From positions 930,001-994,000 of the forward strand of contig NZ_FOYT01000001.1 in NCBI RefSeq assembly GCF_900112175.1: a DNA stretch of 64,000 bases, read 5' to 3'. The stretch's first letter is position 1. Every line of letters starts with the position of its first letter. The translations under genes and the position numbers were made by a program. The stretch is from Halogeometricum rufum. GTDB taxonomy: Archaea; Halobacteriota; Halobacteria; Halobacteriales; Haloferacaceae. The notes under the pieces were generated by a model that was given only the letters and a program-made list of their open reading frames with translations, was not told the DNA's origin and did not search any database. Shown piece by piece: positions 49,105-56,264 of the stretch.

Positions 49105-50304
49105 TCACGGCTCCATCGCTTCCGGGGCGATGCTGCGGTCCCGGACGAACCGGACCGTCGGTTCGTCGGCGACGACGACGAGCGTTCCGCTCGCCGCGTC
49201 CGCGGGGACGGAGAACGCGACCCAGACCGCTCTGGTGTCGTCCGGCGCGAACAGGCCGCCTTCGGCGAATCCGGTCGTCCCGTTCAACGGCTGGTAGCCG
49301 TACCGGTCGCCGGCGACGTCCAGCGCGAGCGACGACTCGTCCAGCGACATCGGCGAGTCGCCGGTGTTGGTCACGTTCATCCTGACGAGGACGAACGTCT
49401 CGTTCGCCGGCGCGTCGTACGTCGTCCCGTTCACCGTCAGCGTCTCCGTCGTCCGCGCGTTCCACCGCGCCTCCGCCGTCGCGTTCGCGCCGGCCGTCGA
49501 GAGCGCGGAGACGGCCATCGCCTCCCCGCCGGACCCGGACGTTCCGCCGACGACGGGGAGCCCGAGCGCCGGCCCGACGGCCGACCCGACGAGGAAGACC
49601 ACGAGGACGAGGAGCGCGACGGGCAGGACCACGTCGGGCCGCGGGATGCTCGTCAGCGGTCCGGGGAGCGCCGGGCCGCCGTCGTCGTCACCGCCGTCTC
49701 CGTCGCCTCCATCGCCTCCCGTCGCCGACTGCGGCGTCCCGCCGGCGTCCCCGTCTGCGTCGGCGTCTCCGGTCGCGCCGTCGTCGCCGTCACCGAACGG
49801 CAGGCGGTCCAGCAGGGGTTGGAGGTCGACCGACGGGAGGTCGAACGGGAGTGCCTCGGGCACCGGAATCCCGTACGACCGGAGCGTGGCGAGCACGCCG
49901 GCCAGCGGACTCGACCCGCCGCCCGCGTACTCGCGGAGGACGTGTTCGAACCCGCCCTCTTCGACGGTGCCGGCCAGCGTCTCGCGGTCCAGCAGGTGGA
50001 TGCCCTTCGACTCGGCTAGCTTCCGCGCCGGGTCGGCGTACGCGCCCTGCGTCGCCACGACGCCGACGTCGATGCCCTTCTTCCGGCAGAAGCCGACGAA
50101 CTGCTTGACGTGCTTCTGCTTGACGTGCGACTCGAGCGTCGGGAAGACGTACAGGACGCCGCGCTTCCCGTCGCCGCGCTTCCCGACGATGAAGTACGAC
50201 TCGTCGGGGCGCTGTTTCACCGACGTGTCCCACCCGCGTTCCTCCCAGAGGTCCGCGAGGAACGAGACGAACGCCTCGGGCTCCAGTTCCGGTAGTTTGT
50301 CCAT
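49105..50304 (-). CDS. Membrane-tethered protein: degenerate Mrr-like nuclease fold, TM, DUF4352-like extracellular domain
   Basis: 399 aa from ATG 50304. Residues 1-110 look like the Mrr-cat restriction-endonuclease fold (FVSFLADLWEERGWDTSVKQ, then VLYVFP, VKQFVGFCRKKGIDVGVVAT, ADPARKLAESKGIHLLDRET). The catalytic D and (E/Q)xK positions read PDESYF and VFPTLE, so it is probably inactive. A Gly/Asp linker (about 165-205) leads to one TM helix (about 215-240) and an exported beta domain (about 275-399; TFVLVRMNVTNTGDSPMSLD) like DUF4352. Starts 37 bp after the surface-protein gene. Confidence 0.75.
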   Translation of the reverse strand: MDKLPELEPEAFVSFLADLWEERGWDTSVKQRPDESYFIVGKRGDGKRGVLYVFPTLESHVKQKHVKQFVGFCRKKGIDVGVVATQGAYADPARKLAESKGIHLLDRETLAGTVEEGGFEHVLREYAGGGSSPLAGVLATLRSYGIPVPEALPFDLPSVDLQPLLDRLPFGDGDDGATGDADADGDAGGTPQSATGGDGGDGDGGDDDGGPALPGPLTSIPRPDVVLPVALLVLVVFLVGSAVGPALGLPVVGGTSGSGGEAMAVSALSTAGANATAEARWNARTTETLTVNGTTYDAPANETFVLVRMNVTNTGDSPMSLDESSLALDVAGDRYGYQPLNGTTGFAEGGLFAPDDTRAVWVAFSVPADAASGTLVVVADEPTVRFVRDRSIAPEAMEP

Positions 50305-50341
50305 CACGCGCCCTCCGTCTTCGGTTCGGTCTGGCTTGCTC

Positions 50342-52240
50342 TCATTCGTCGTCTCCCCCCTCTGCGCGTCGGACGAGGAGTCCGGCGGCCGCGAGAATGG
50401 CGACCACGGCCACGGCTGGCGACAACGGGACGCCCGTCCCCGACGCCGCGCCGGCGGGTTCCAGCGGAGCCTCCGACTGCACGGGGTACGGCGTCGCGGT
50501 GGGCGTCGGCGTCGCGGTGGGCGTCGGCGTCGCCGTCGTCGTCGTCGTGGCACTCGGCGTCTCCGTCGGCGGCGACCCGAACGAGACGCGCGCGGTGTCG
50601 TTGACGACCCACCCCGACTCCCGGTACGCGCTGTCGTTCTCGGAGTACGCCGCGTCGCCGTCGTCGGCCACGAGTTCCGCGCGGAGCGTCTGCTCGTCGT
50701 ACAGCGGAAGCGACAGTTCCGCGGTCACGTTCCGGTGTCGCCCGGCGGCGAGGTAGCTCGACCGCCCGACGGCGTTCCCGTCGGCGTCGCGGACGCGGAC
50801 GAACCCGCCGTCGGGGAGTTCGGCCTTCGCCACCCGAACCCGCGCCCCGTCCGGCGACTGGTTCTCGAACCGCACGTGCGGGTTCGGCGCGACGAGCGAC
50901 ACCTCCTGTGCGGTCTGCAGGAAGAACGGGTCGCTGTCGCGGACGCCCTCGGTCCAGAGCGTGGCGTTCACGCCGCGGGTCACGCCCTCTAAGTCGAACG
51001 TCGCCCGGTACTCGCGGTTCCCGTCCACCGTCGCGTCCTCGATGAGGAGGAAGGCGTCAGGCTTCGGCGACCGGAGGCGCACTTCGAGCGTCGTGTTCGG
51101 CGCGCGCGTCGTCGTCCCGCGCACGGCGAAGGTGTCGTTCTCCCACGGGTAGTGTACAGAGTCGTTCGCCGGCGACAGCGTCGCCTCCGGCGCGACGAGT
51201 TGGAACGTCGTCGTCGCGAGAGTCGTCTCCTCGTCCACCATGCCGTTCTCCGTCGTCAGCGTCAACTGCATCTCGTAGGCGTTCCGCTCGGTCTGGTCGT
51301 AGACGGAGAGGTCGGAGGTGTCGAGGACGAAGTAGACGGTGTCCCGTTCGAGGACCGGGAGCACGGTGACGTTCGCCTCGGCGTCCTCGGTGACGACGTA
51401 CTCCTCCGCGTCGCGGTTCGGCCCCGGCGAGGCCTGCGTGAGGTTCAGCTTCACGCCGTTCGACGCGGCGTCCCCGGACAGTTCCGACGGATTCAGCGCC
51501 GTCTCCAGCCCGGATTCGTGGACGCGCATCACGTGGTACTCGCCGCTGGCGAGGCGGTTGCTCGCGGTCATGACGCCCGTGAGTTCGCCCACGTTCGCGT
51601 CGCTCTCCGTCCCCGTGGCGGACGCGGGCGGTTCGAAGGAGACGGGCGCGATGAACGACTCCGCGGACGTCTCGCCGCGCGGGACGACGGTGAGCGTCGT
51701 CACGGCGCGTTCGTCGCCGCCGACGGAGACGTTCATGAAGTAGTCCGCCGGTTCGACCGGTTTCGACAGGGGGTCCGACACCCACTCGGCGTCGCCGCCC
51801 TCGACGAACTCGTCGGCGTCGGCCGCCGTCGTCGCGTACGTGTCGATGGTTATCTCCGAACTCCCGCCGCCGCCGAGGGCGACGCGGACGTTGAACCCGT
51901 TGTTCGGGCCACCGATGGTGAGGTTGGCGGGACCGGAGTGCTTCACCGTGAACGTCACTTCGTCGCCGCGGGTGACGGTCACGTTGTCGCCGCCGAACGA
52001 CCCGGAGGCGTCTTCCTGTGCCGCGAACGTCGGTCCGCGCCCGGCGGCCGTCACCGCCCGTCGCGGGTCGGCGGGTGCGTCGGACGCCGTCCGGTCGGTG
52101 GCCGCGACGGAGTCCGTCCGCGCGTCGACCGAGACGGGTCGCGTCTGCTCGTCGGTCTGGAGGGCGAACGCGGGGGCGGGAGCGGCGGCGACGAGCAGCA
52201 ACACCGCGGCCAACGCCGTGAGAGTGCGTGTCGAATGCAT
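50342..52240 (-). CDS. BGTF-type surface glycoprotein with C-terminal DUF7282 and membrane anchor
   Basis: 632 aa from ATG 52240. Signal peptide residues 1-27 (LTALAAVLLLVAAAPAPAFA). Many N-glycosylation sequons (NVT, NLT, NDS, NDT, NTT). The body has beta-rich BGTF-like surface domains; residues about 475-565 (ARVRVAKAELPDGGFVRVRD, then LAAGRHRNVT) match the DUF7282 repeat, followed by a Thr/Pro/Ala tract (PTPTATPTPTATP) and a C-terminal helix LSPAVAVVAILAAAGLLVRR with GGDDE. The anchor resembles archaeosortase substrates but lacks a clear PGF motif. Probably part of, or attached to, the cell surface. Confidence 0.8.
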   Translation of the reverse strand: MHSTRTLTALAAVLLLVAAAPAPAFALQTDEQTRPVSVDARTDSVAATDRTASDAPADPRRAVTAAGRGPTFAAQEDASGSFGGDNVTVTRGDEVTFTVKHSGPANLTIGGPNNGFNVRVALGGGGSSEITIDTYATTAADADEFVEGGDAEWVSDPLSKPVEPADYFMNVSVGGDERAVTTLTVVPRGETSAESFIAPVSFEPPASATGTESDANVGELTGVMTASNRLASGEYHVMRVHESGLETALNPSELSGDAASNGVKLNLTQASPGPNRDAEEYVVTEDAEANVTVLPVLERDTVYFVLDTSDLSVYDQTERNAYEMQLTLTTENGMVDEETTLATTTFQLVAPEATLSPANDSVHYPWENDTFAVRGTTTRAPNTTLEVRLRSPKPDAFLLIEDATVDGNREYRATFDLEGVTRGVNATLWTEGVRDSDPFFLQTAQEVSLVAPNPHVRFENQSPDGARVRVAKAELPDGGFVRVRDADGNAVGRSSYLAAGRHRNVTAELSLPLYDEQTLRAELVADDGDAAYSENDSAYRESGWVVNDTARVSFGSPPTETPSATTTTTATPTPTATPTPTATPYPVQSEAPLEPAGAASGTGVPLSPAVAVVAILAAAGLLVRRAEGGDDE

Positions 52241-52367
52241 CGGGGGAGCGGCAGTTACCACCCACTACCGAGCATCTCACATAAAAGACTGCGGTCGAGT
52301 ATTCAGAACTGATAATTTCCCCGTCGAGAGCGGTGCGCAGTCGGGAACTCGGGCGCGCCGAACCGGG

Positions 52368-52667
52368 TCAGAGCGCGGTTACGAACAGGAGGACGGTGGC
52401 GACTGCGCCGAGCACCACGAACAGGGCGTTCTCGACGGTGGGCGAGCCAGGTTCGAGCGGTCCGAGTCGGCGGCCGTCGTCGCCGAACTGCGCGCCGAGC
52501 GTCGCGTCGTCGTCGGTTTCGGACGGGGCCGTACCCGACGTCTCGGTGGTCGCGGGCTCCGCGGACCGGCCGTTCGCGGCGTCCGCCGACTGGCCGTTCG
52601 CGGACCCGGCGGACTGGTCGTCGCCGACACCCCGTCGTTCTTCGACGCCGTCGTCGCGGGTATCCAT
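52368..52667 (-). CDS. Small acidic protein with C-terminal transmembrane helix, DUF7312-like
   Basis: 99 aa. The first ~65 residues are low-complexity acidic/Ala/Gly (DDQSAGSANGQSADAANGRS) with no predicted structure; the end LGPLEPGSPTVENALFVVLG plus AVATVLLFVTAL is a single transmembrane helix. From memory this matches the haloarchaeal DUF7312 family. Tail-anchored topology with the acidic part in the cytosol is inferred. Separate from the surface-protein gene by 127 bp on the same strand. Confidence 0.65.
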   Translation of the reverse strand: MDTRDDGVEERRGVGDDQSAGSANGQSADAANGRSAEPATTETSGTAPSETDDDATLGAQFGDDGRRLGPLEPGSPTVENALFVVLGAVATVLLFVTAL

Positions 52668-52758
52668 CGACCGGACCTACGCGACGGGCGGGCAAAGGCC
52701 TACCGCCGCAGCACGGTCGCTCGGTTCCCGTCCGCGCCTCGCCGCGGTGGCGTCCGAC

Positions 52759-54519
52759 CTATCGGTCGGGGTCGGACTGGTGTTTGATGACGTTACCCTC
52801 GTAGACGACGCCGCGTTCGGCGTGGAGCGTCACCTCCGTGCCGGGTTCGACGCTCTCGGGCAGCGGTGCGCCGGATATCATCGGAATGTCGAGTTCGCGG
52901 GCGACGAGGGCCGGGTAGCCCGTCATGCCGGGGCGCGCGTCGATGATGCCGGCGAGTTTCTTCGCGTCGCCGTCGAACTCGCCGTCGAACTCCGCGGGGA
53001 GGGCGAGCACCGCGCCGTCGGGGACGTCCGAGAGGTCGCCGTCCGGCGAGACGGCCAGCGGACCGGCGACCCGGCCGCCGACGACTTTCCGCCCGGTGGC
53101 GATGGCCTCCGCGGCGACGTGGACCTTGAGCATGTTCGTCGTGTTCGTCCCCTCTAGCTCCGTCATCATCCCCGAGAGGACGACGAGGGTGTCGCCCGAC
53201 TCGGCGACGTCGGCGTCGAGGGCGGCGTCGACGGCGTCGTCCATGATGTCGTCGATGCCGTTGCGGTAGGCGGCGTACTTCGGGATGACGCCCCACGAGA
53301 GGGCGAGTTGGCGGCGCACCCGGTCGTTCGGCGTCGTGGCGACGACGGGCACGCCGGGGCGGAACTTCGCCGTCTTCCGCGCGGTGTACCCCGACTCGGA
53401 GGCGGCGACGATGGCGGTGGCGTTCACGTCGCGCGAGAGGTAGCGGGCGGCGCGGGACAGCGCCTCCGTCCGGGAGTCGTCCTCGGCCGCGGGGACGTGT
53501 TGCTCTCTCGTCTCGTCGTACTCCGCGCTGGATTCTATCTGTCGGACGATGCGGTCCATCGTCTGGACGACTCGGACCGGGTTGTCACCGATAGCCGTCT
53601 CGCCCGAGAGCATGACCGCGTCCGTCCCGTCGAGGACGGCGTTCGCCACGTCCGACGCCTCCGCGCGGGTCGGCCGTCGCGAGTGGACCATCGAGTCGAG
53701 CATCTCCGTCGCGGTGATGACGGGCGTCCCCGTCGCCTGACACCGCCGGATGATGCGCTTCTGGATGATGGGCACCTCTTCGAGTGGCATCTCGACCCCG
53801 AGGTCTCCCCGGGCGACCATCACGCCGTACGACGCCTCGATTATCTCCTCCAAGTTCTCGACGGCGCCCGCGCGCTCTATCTTCGCGACGACGGGGATGT
53901 CAGCGCCGAGGTTCTCGAGTGCGTCGCTGATGGTGTAGACGTCTTCGGCCGAGCGAACGAACGACGCCGCAACGAAGTCCGCGCGCTTCTCGGCGGCGAC
54001 TTCGAGTTCCCGCCGGTCGCCCTCGGTGATGAGGTCGATGTCGAGTTTGACGCCGGGGAGGTTGACGCCCTTTCGACTGTCGAGTTCGCCGCCCGAGTCG
54101 ATGCGGGCGACGACGGTGTCGCCCTCGACGCGTTCGACCGTCGCCTCGATGCGGCCGTCGTCGAGGAGGACGGTGTCGCCGGGTTCGGCGGCGGCGATGG
54201 AGTAGGAGAGACCGACTTCCTCGGGCGTCGCGTCGTCGCTCTCGACGAATCGGACTTCGCTGCCCGTCGCGAGGTGAATCGGCTCGTCGATGGGTGCGGT
54301 TCGCACTTCGGGGCCCTGCAGGTCCACCATCGCGGCGAGGGGTTCCTCGGTGCCGGCGTCGACCGTCCGGATGCGGTCGATGACCTCCGCTCTGTGCTCC
54401 GGCGTGCCGTGACTGGCGTTGAGGCGGGCGACGCTCATCCCCGCGTCGGAGAGTGCCCGAATCGTCGATTGGTCGTCGGACGCCGGGCCGAGCGTACAGA
54501 CGATTTTCGCGTTTCTCAT
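52759..54519 (-). CDS. pyk: Pyruvate kinase with C-terminal PEP-utiliser-like domain
   Basis: 586 aa. Converts PEP and ADP to pyruvate and ATP. Core motifs: KIVCTLGPASDDQSTIRALS (5-24), SRKGVNLPGVKLD, metal/PEP site VAKIERAGAVENLEEIIEAS (two parts), ARGDLGVEMPLEEVP and TATEMLDSMVHSRRPTRAEA. A ~100-residue C-terminal extension matches the PEP-utilising mobile domain, but the phosphohistidine loop (normally TSHAAIVARE) reads TGYPALVARE, with Tyr535 in place of His. So the extension cannot carry phosphate and is probably structural or regulatory. Divergent from petD-like. Confidence 0.95.
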   Translation of the reverse strand: MRNAKIVCTLGPASDDQSTIRALSDAGMSVARLNASHGTPEHRAEVIDRIRTVDAGTEEPLAAMVDLQGPEVRTAPIDEPIHLATGSEVRFVESDDATPEEVGLSYSIAAAEPGDTVLLDDGRIEATVERVEGDTVVARIDSGGELDSRKGVNLPGVKLDIDLITEGDRRELEVAAEKRADFVAASFVRSAEDVYTISDALENLGADIPVVAKIERAGAVENLEEIIEASYGVMVARGDLGVEMPLEEVPIIQKRIIRRCQATGTPVITATEMLDSMVHSRRPTRAEASDVANAVLDGTDAVMLSGETAIGDNPVRVVQTMDRIVRQIESSAEYDETREQHVPAAEDDSRTEALSRAARYLSRDVNATAIVAASESGYTARKTAKFRPGVPVVATTPNDRVRRQLALSWGVIPKYAAYRNGIDDIMDDAVDAALDADVAESGDTLVVLSGMMTELEGTNTTNMLKVHVAAEAIATGRKVVGGRVAGPLAVSPDGDLSDVPDGAVLALPAEFDGEFDGDAKKLAGIIDARPGMTGYPALVARELDIPMISGAPLPESVEPGTEVTLHAERGVVYEGNVIKHQSDPDR

Positions 54520-54571
54520 GACACGGACTACAGGCGAACGCGTAAAAAAGCCCGACGATGGACTACTCTCG

Positions 54572-54586
54572 TGGTAAAAACTACCA
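54572..54586. promoter_or_regulatory. Inverted repeat TGGTA-N5-TACCA in the pyk/petD-like spacer
   Basis: Perfect 5-bp arms (54572-54576, 54582-54586) directly beside CTATAGCGC, a TATA-like element for the plus-strand gene, in the 142-bp divergent spacer. A TACTC half-site (54564-54568) resembling half of the TrmB motif lies 4 bases away. Confidence 0.4.
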
Positions 54587-54661
54587 TCTATAGCGCTCCC
54601 CCTACCGCTCCCCCGTTCGCCCCTGCGGCGAGGTTATCTCCGTTCGCCGCCTACCCTCCGC

Positions 54662-55474
54662 ATGGATTCGACGGCACGACGCCGCCCCGCCGGGGGTGAG
54701 ACGACGACGGGGCGGCCGGAGACGGACGGCGGGAGCACAGACGTGCGCGGCGACGGCGGCGGTATCGTCCCCGCGGACCGGACGCCGACGTGGGCCGAAC
54801 GGAAGGCGCGGACGACGGGGCTGGCCCGCCTCACGTACGAGTACTTCGAGCGCTCCCGGCACGAGGACGAGGTCCTGCGAGAGGAGTCCGACTACGTCGA
54901 ACGGGACGTGCTCGCGTTCCCGACGTGGCCGCACGAAATCGTCCGTAACTCCGCCATCGCGAGTTTCTTCGTCGGGATGATACTGTTCCTCTCGGCGACG
55001 CTCCCGCCGCACATCGGCCCGCCGGCGAACCCGAGTTCGACGCCGGCCATCATCCTCCCCGACTGGTACCTCTACTGGTCGTTCGGACTGCTCAAACTCG
55101 ACCCCATCAACCCCGAGTTGGCCGTCCTCGGCGGGCAGAAACTGATGGCCGACCGGACGTTCGGCGTCGTCGCCAACGCCATCGTCGTCGGCGTCATCGC
55201 GTTGGTTCCGTTCCTCAACAAGGGGTCGGCGCGACGACCGGTCGAGGAACCGTTCTGGGCCGCCGTCGGCGTCGGCGGCGTCCTGTTCGCGTTCACCGTC
55301 AGTATCCTCGCCATCAAGAACCTCGTTCCCATGAACCCGAACGTCCTGTTCGACCTGACGTTCATCGCGCCCGTCGTCGGCGGCGTCGTCACCTACGCGG
55401 TGCTGAAGACGATGCGCGAGGGGTACATGTACGACCTGAACCGCCGGTACTACCGCCTCCGCCCGCCGAGGTGA
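54662..55474 (+). CDS. petD: Stand-alone cytochrome b C-terminal (PetD/subunit IV)-like membrane protein
   Basis: 270 aa. After a ~45-residue basic leader, residues 80-262 contain three or four hydrophobic helices and the quinol-site motif LPDWYLYWSF (about 122-131; PEWY family), with GLLKLDP and the KNLVPMNPNVLF loop. This matches the C-terminal half (subunit IV) of cytochrome b in bc1/b6f complexes. No cytochrome b N-terminal (haem-binding) or Rieske gene is adjacent in this window. Halobacterial bc complexes are known to be split among genes, so it could work in trans; a non-redox membrane role is possible. Confidence 0.7.
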   Translation: MDSTARRRPAGGETTTGRPETDGGSTDVRGDGGGIVPADRTPTWAERKARTTGLARLTYEYFERSRHEDEVLREESDYVERDVLAFPTWPHEIVRNSAIASFFVGMILFLSATLPPHIGPPANPSSTPAIILPDWYLYWSFGLLKLDPINPELAVLGGQKLMADRTFGVVANAIVVGVIALVPFLNKGSARRPVEEPFWAAVGVGGVLFAFTVSILAIKNLVPMNPNVLFDLTFIAPVVGGVVTYAVLKTMREGYMYDLNRRYYRLRPPR

Positions 55475-55499
55475 GCGCCCGGCGTCGAACCGCGCCGGT

Positions 55500-55832
55500 T
55501 CAGTGCTCGGCCATCGACGCCGGAATCCAGTCCGGTCGACGCCCCTCCCAGGAGGCGCGCCACCGGCCGTACTCGTCTTCGGCCTCCAGCGAGGCGACCA
55601 CCGCTTCGAGGACGACGCGGTCCACGACGTACGCGCCGTCCGTCTCGCCGGTGAACCGCACGTCGAACGAGCCGTCGTTCTGGTCGTGAACGGCGACTCG
55701 GTGGATGCCGTCGCGGATGCCCCGGGGAACGTCCGAGACGAACCGGAAGGTGGCCGCGGCGAGGCGCGGCGAGAGCCGAATCGGCGGACCGCGTTCGAGT
55801 GCCACGTCGGCGCTCGTGAGACCGAAGTACAT
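55500..55832 (-). CDS. Haloarchaeal conserved protein of unknown function
   Basis: 110 aa from ATG 55832. Beta-strand-rich: MYFGLTSADVALERGPPIRL, then FRFVSDVPRGIRDGIHRVAV and DGSFDVRFTGETDGAYVVDR, ending GRWRASWEGRRPDWIPASM. No motif, signal or membrane segment. Possibly a substrate-recognition or regulatory domain. Convergent with the PetD-like gene, 25 bp apart. Confidence 0.6.
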   Translation of the reverse strand: MYFGLTSADVALERGPPIRLSPRLAAATFRFVSDVPRGIRDGIHRVAVHDQNDGSFDVRFTGETDGAYVVDRVVLEAVVASLEAEDEYGRWRASWEGRRPDWIPASMAEH

Positions 55833-55991
55833 CGACGCTCACTCTCTGGGTCGGGGTAAAAATCGTTATGGTCGCCGCGCCTTCGTGGCAACCGCTTGAA
55901 CGGTCGAGCGGCGTCGACCCCCGGACCGCCGTCCGGCGTCCGGTCGCACCCCGCCATCAGTCTTTAGCGCCGCGCGCGACTCGGCCGAACC

Positions 55992-56228
55992 GTGCAACAC
56001 GTCACGGACGACATCGTCGGCAAACACGTCGTCGGGCCGAACGGCGACCGAATCGGCAAAGTGACCGGCGTACAAGACGACGAAGCGATACTGAAGGGCG
56101 AGACCGGACTCTCGGCGGAGATGGAGGACGCGTTTCAGAACGGCGACGACGGCGCGCTCTCGGTCACCGCCGACCAGATCGTCGAAGTGACCGACGACGA
56201 GGTTCGGGTCGCCGTCGAGTCGCGGTAA
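55992..56228 (+). CDS. PRC-barrel-like small protein
   Basis: 78 aa from GTG 55992. The start VTDDIVGKHVVGPNGDRIGK (4-23) and VTGVQDDEAILKGETGLSAE are the usual beta strands of a PRC-barrel domain, with a second half DQIVEVTDDEVRVAV. PRC barrels bind RNA, cell-division proteins or photosynthetic reaction centres; in archaea, CdpB/CdpA division proteins belong to this fold. Its role here is not determined. A CTTTAGC TATA-like tract about 30 bases upstream fits a leaderless transcript. Confidence 0.72.
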   Translation: MQHVTDDIVGKHVVGPNGDRIGKVTGVQDDEAILKGETGLSAEMEDAFQNGDDGALSVTADQIVEVTDDEVRVAVESR

Positions 56229-56264
56229 CGGCGCCGTCTCGACGCGTTGCCGTCGCGCGCTTCC

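Noticed and set aside
54520-54661. Full TrmB operator at pyk
   Set aside because: Only a TACTC half-site and an unrelated TGGTA/TACCA repeat are present; no TACT(N7-8)GAGTA on either strand.
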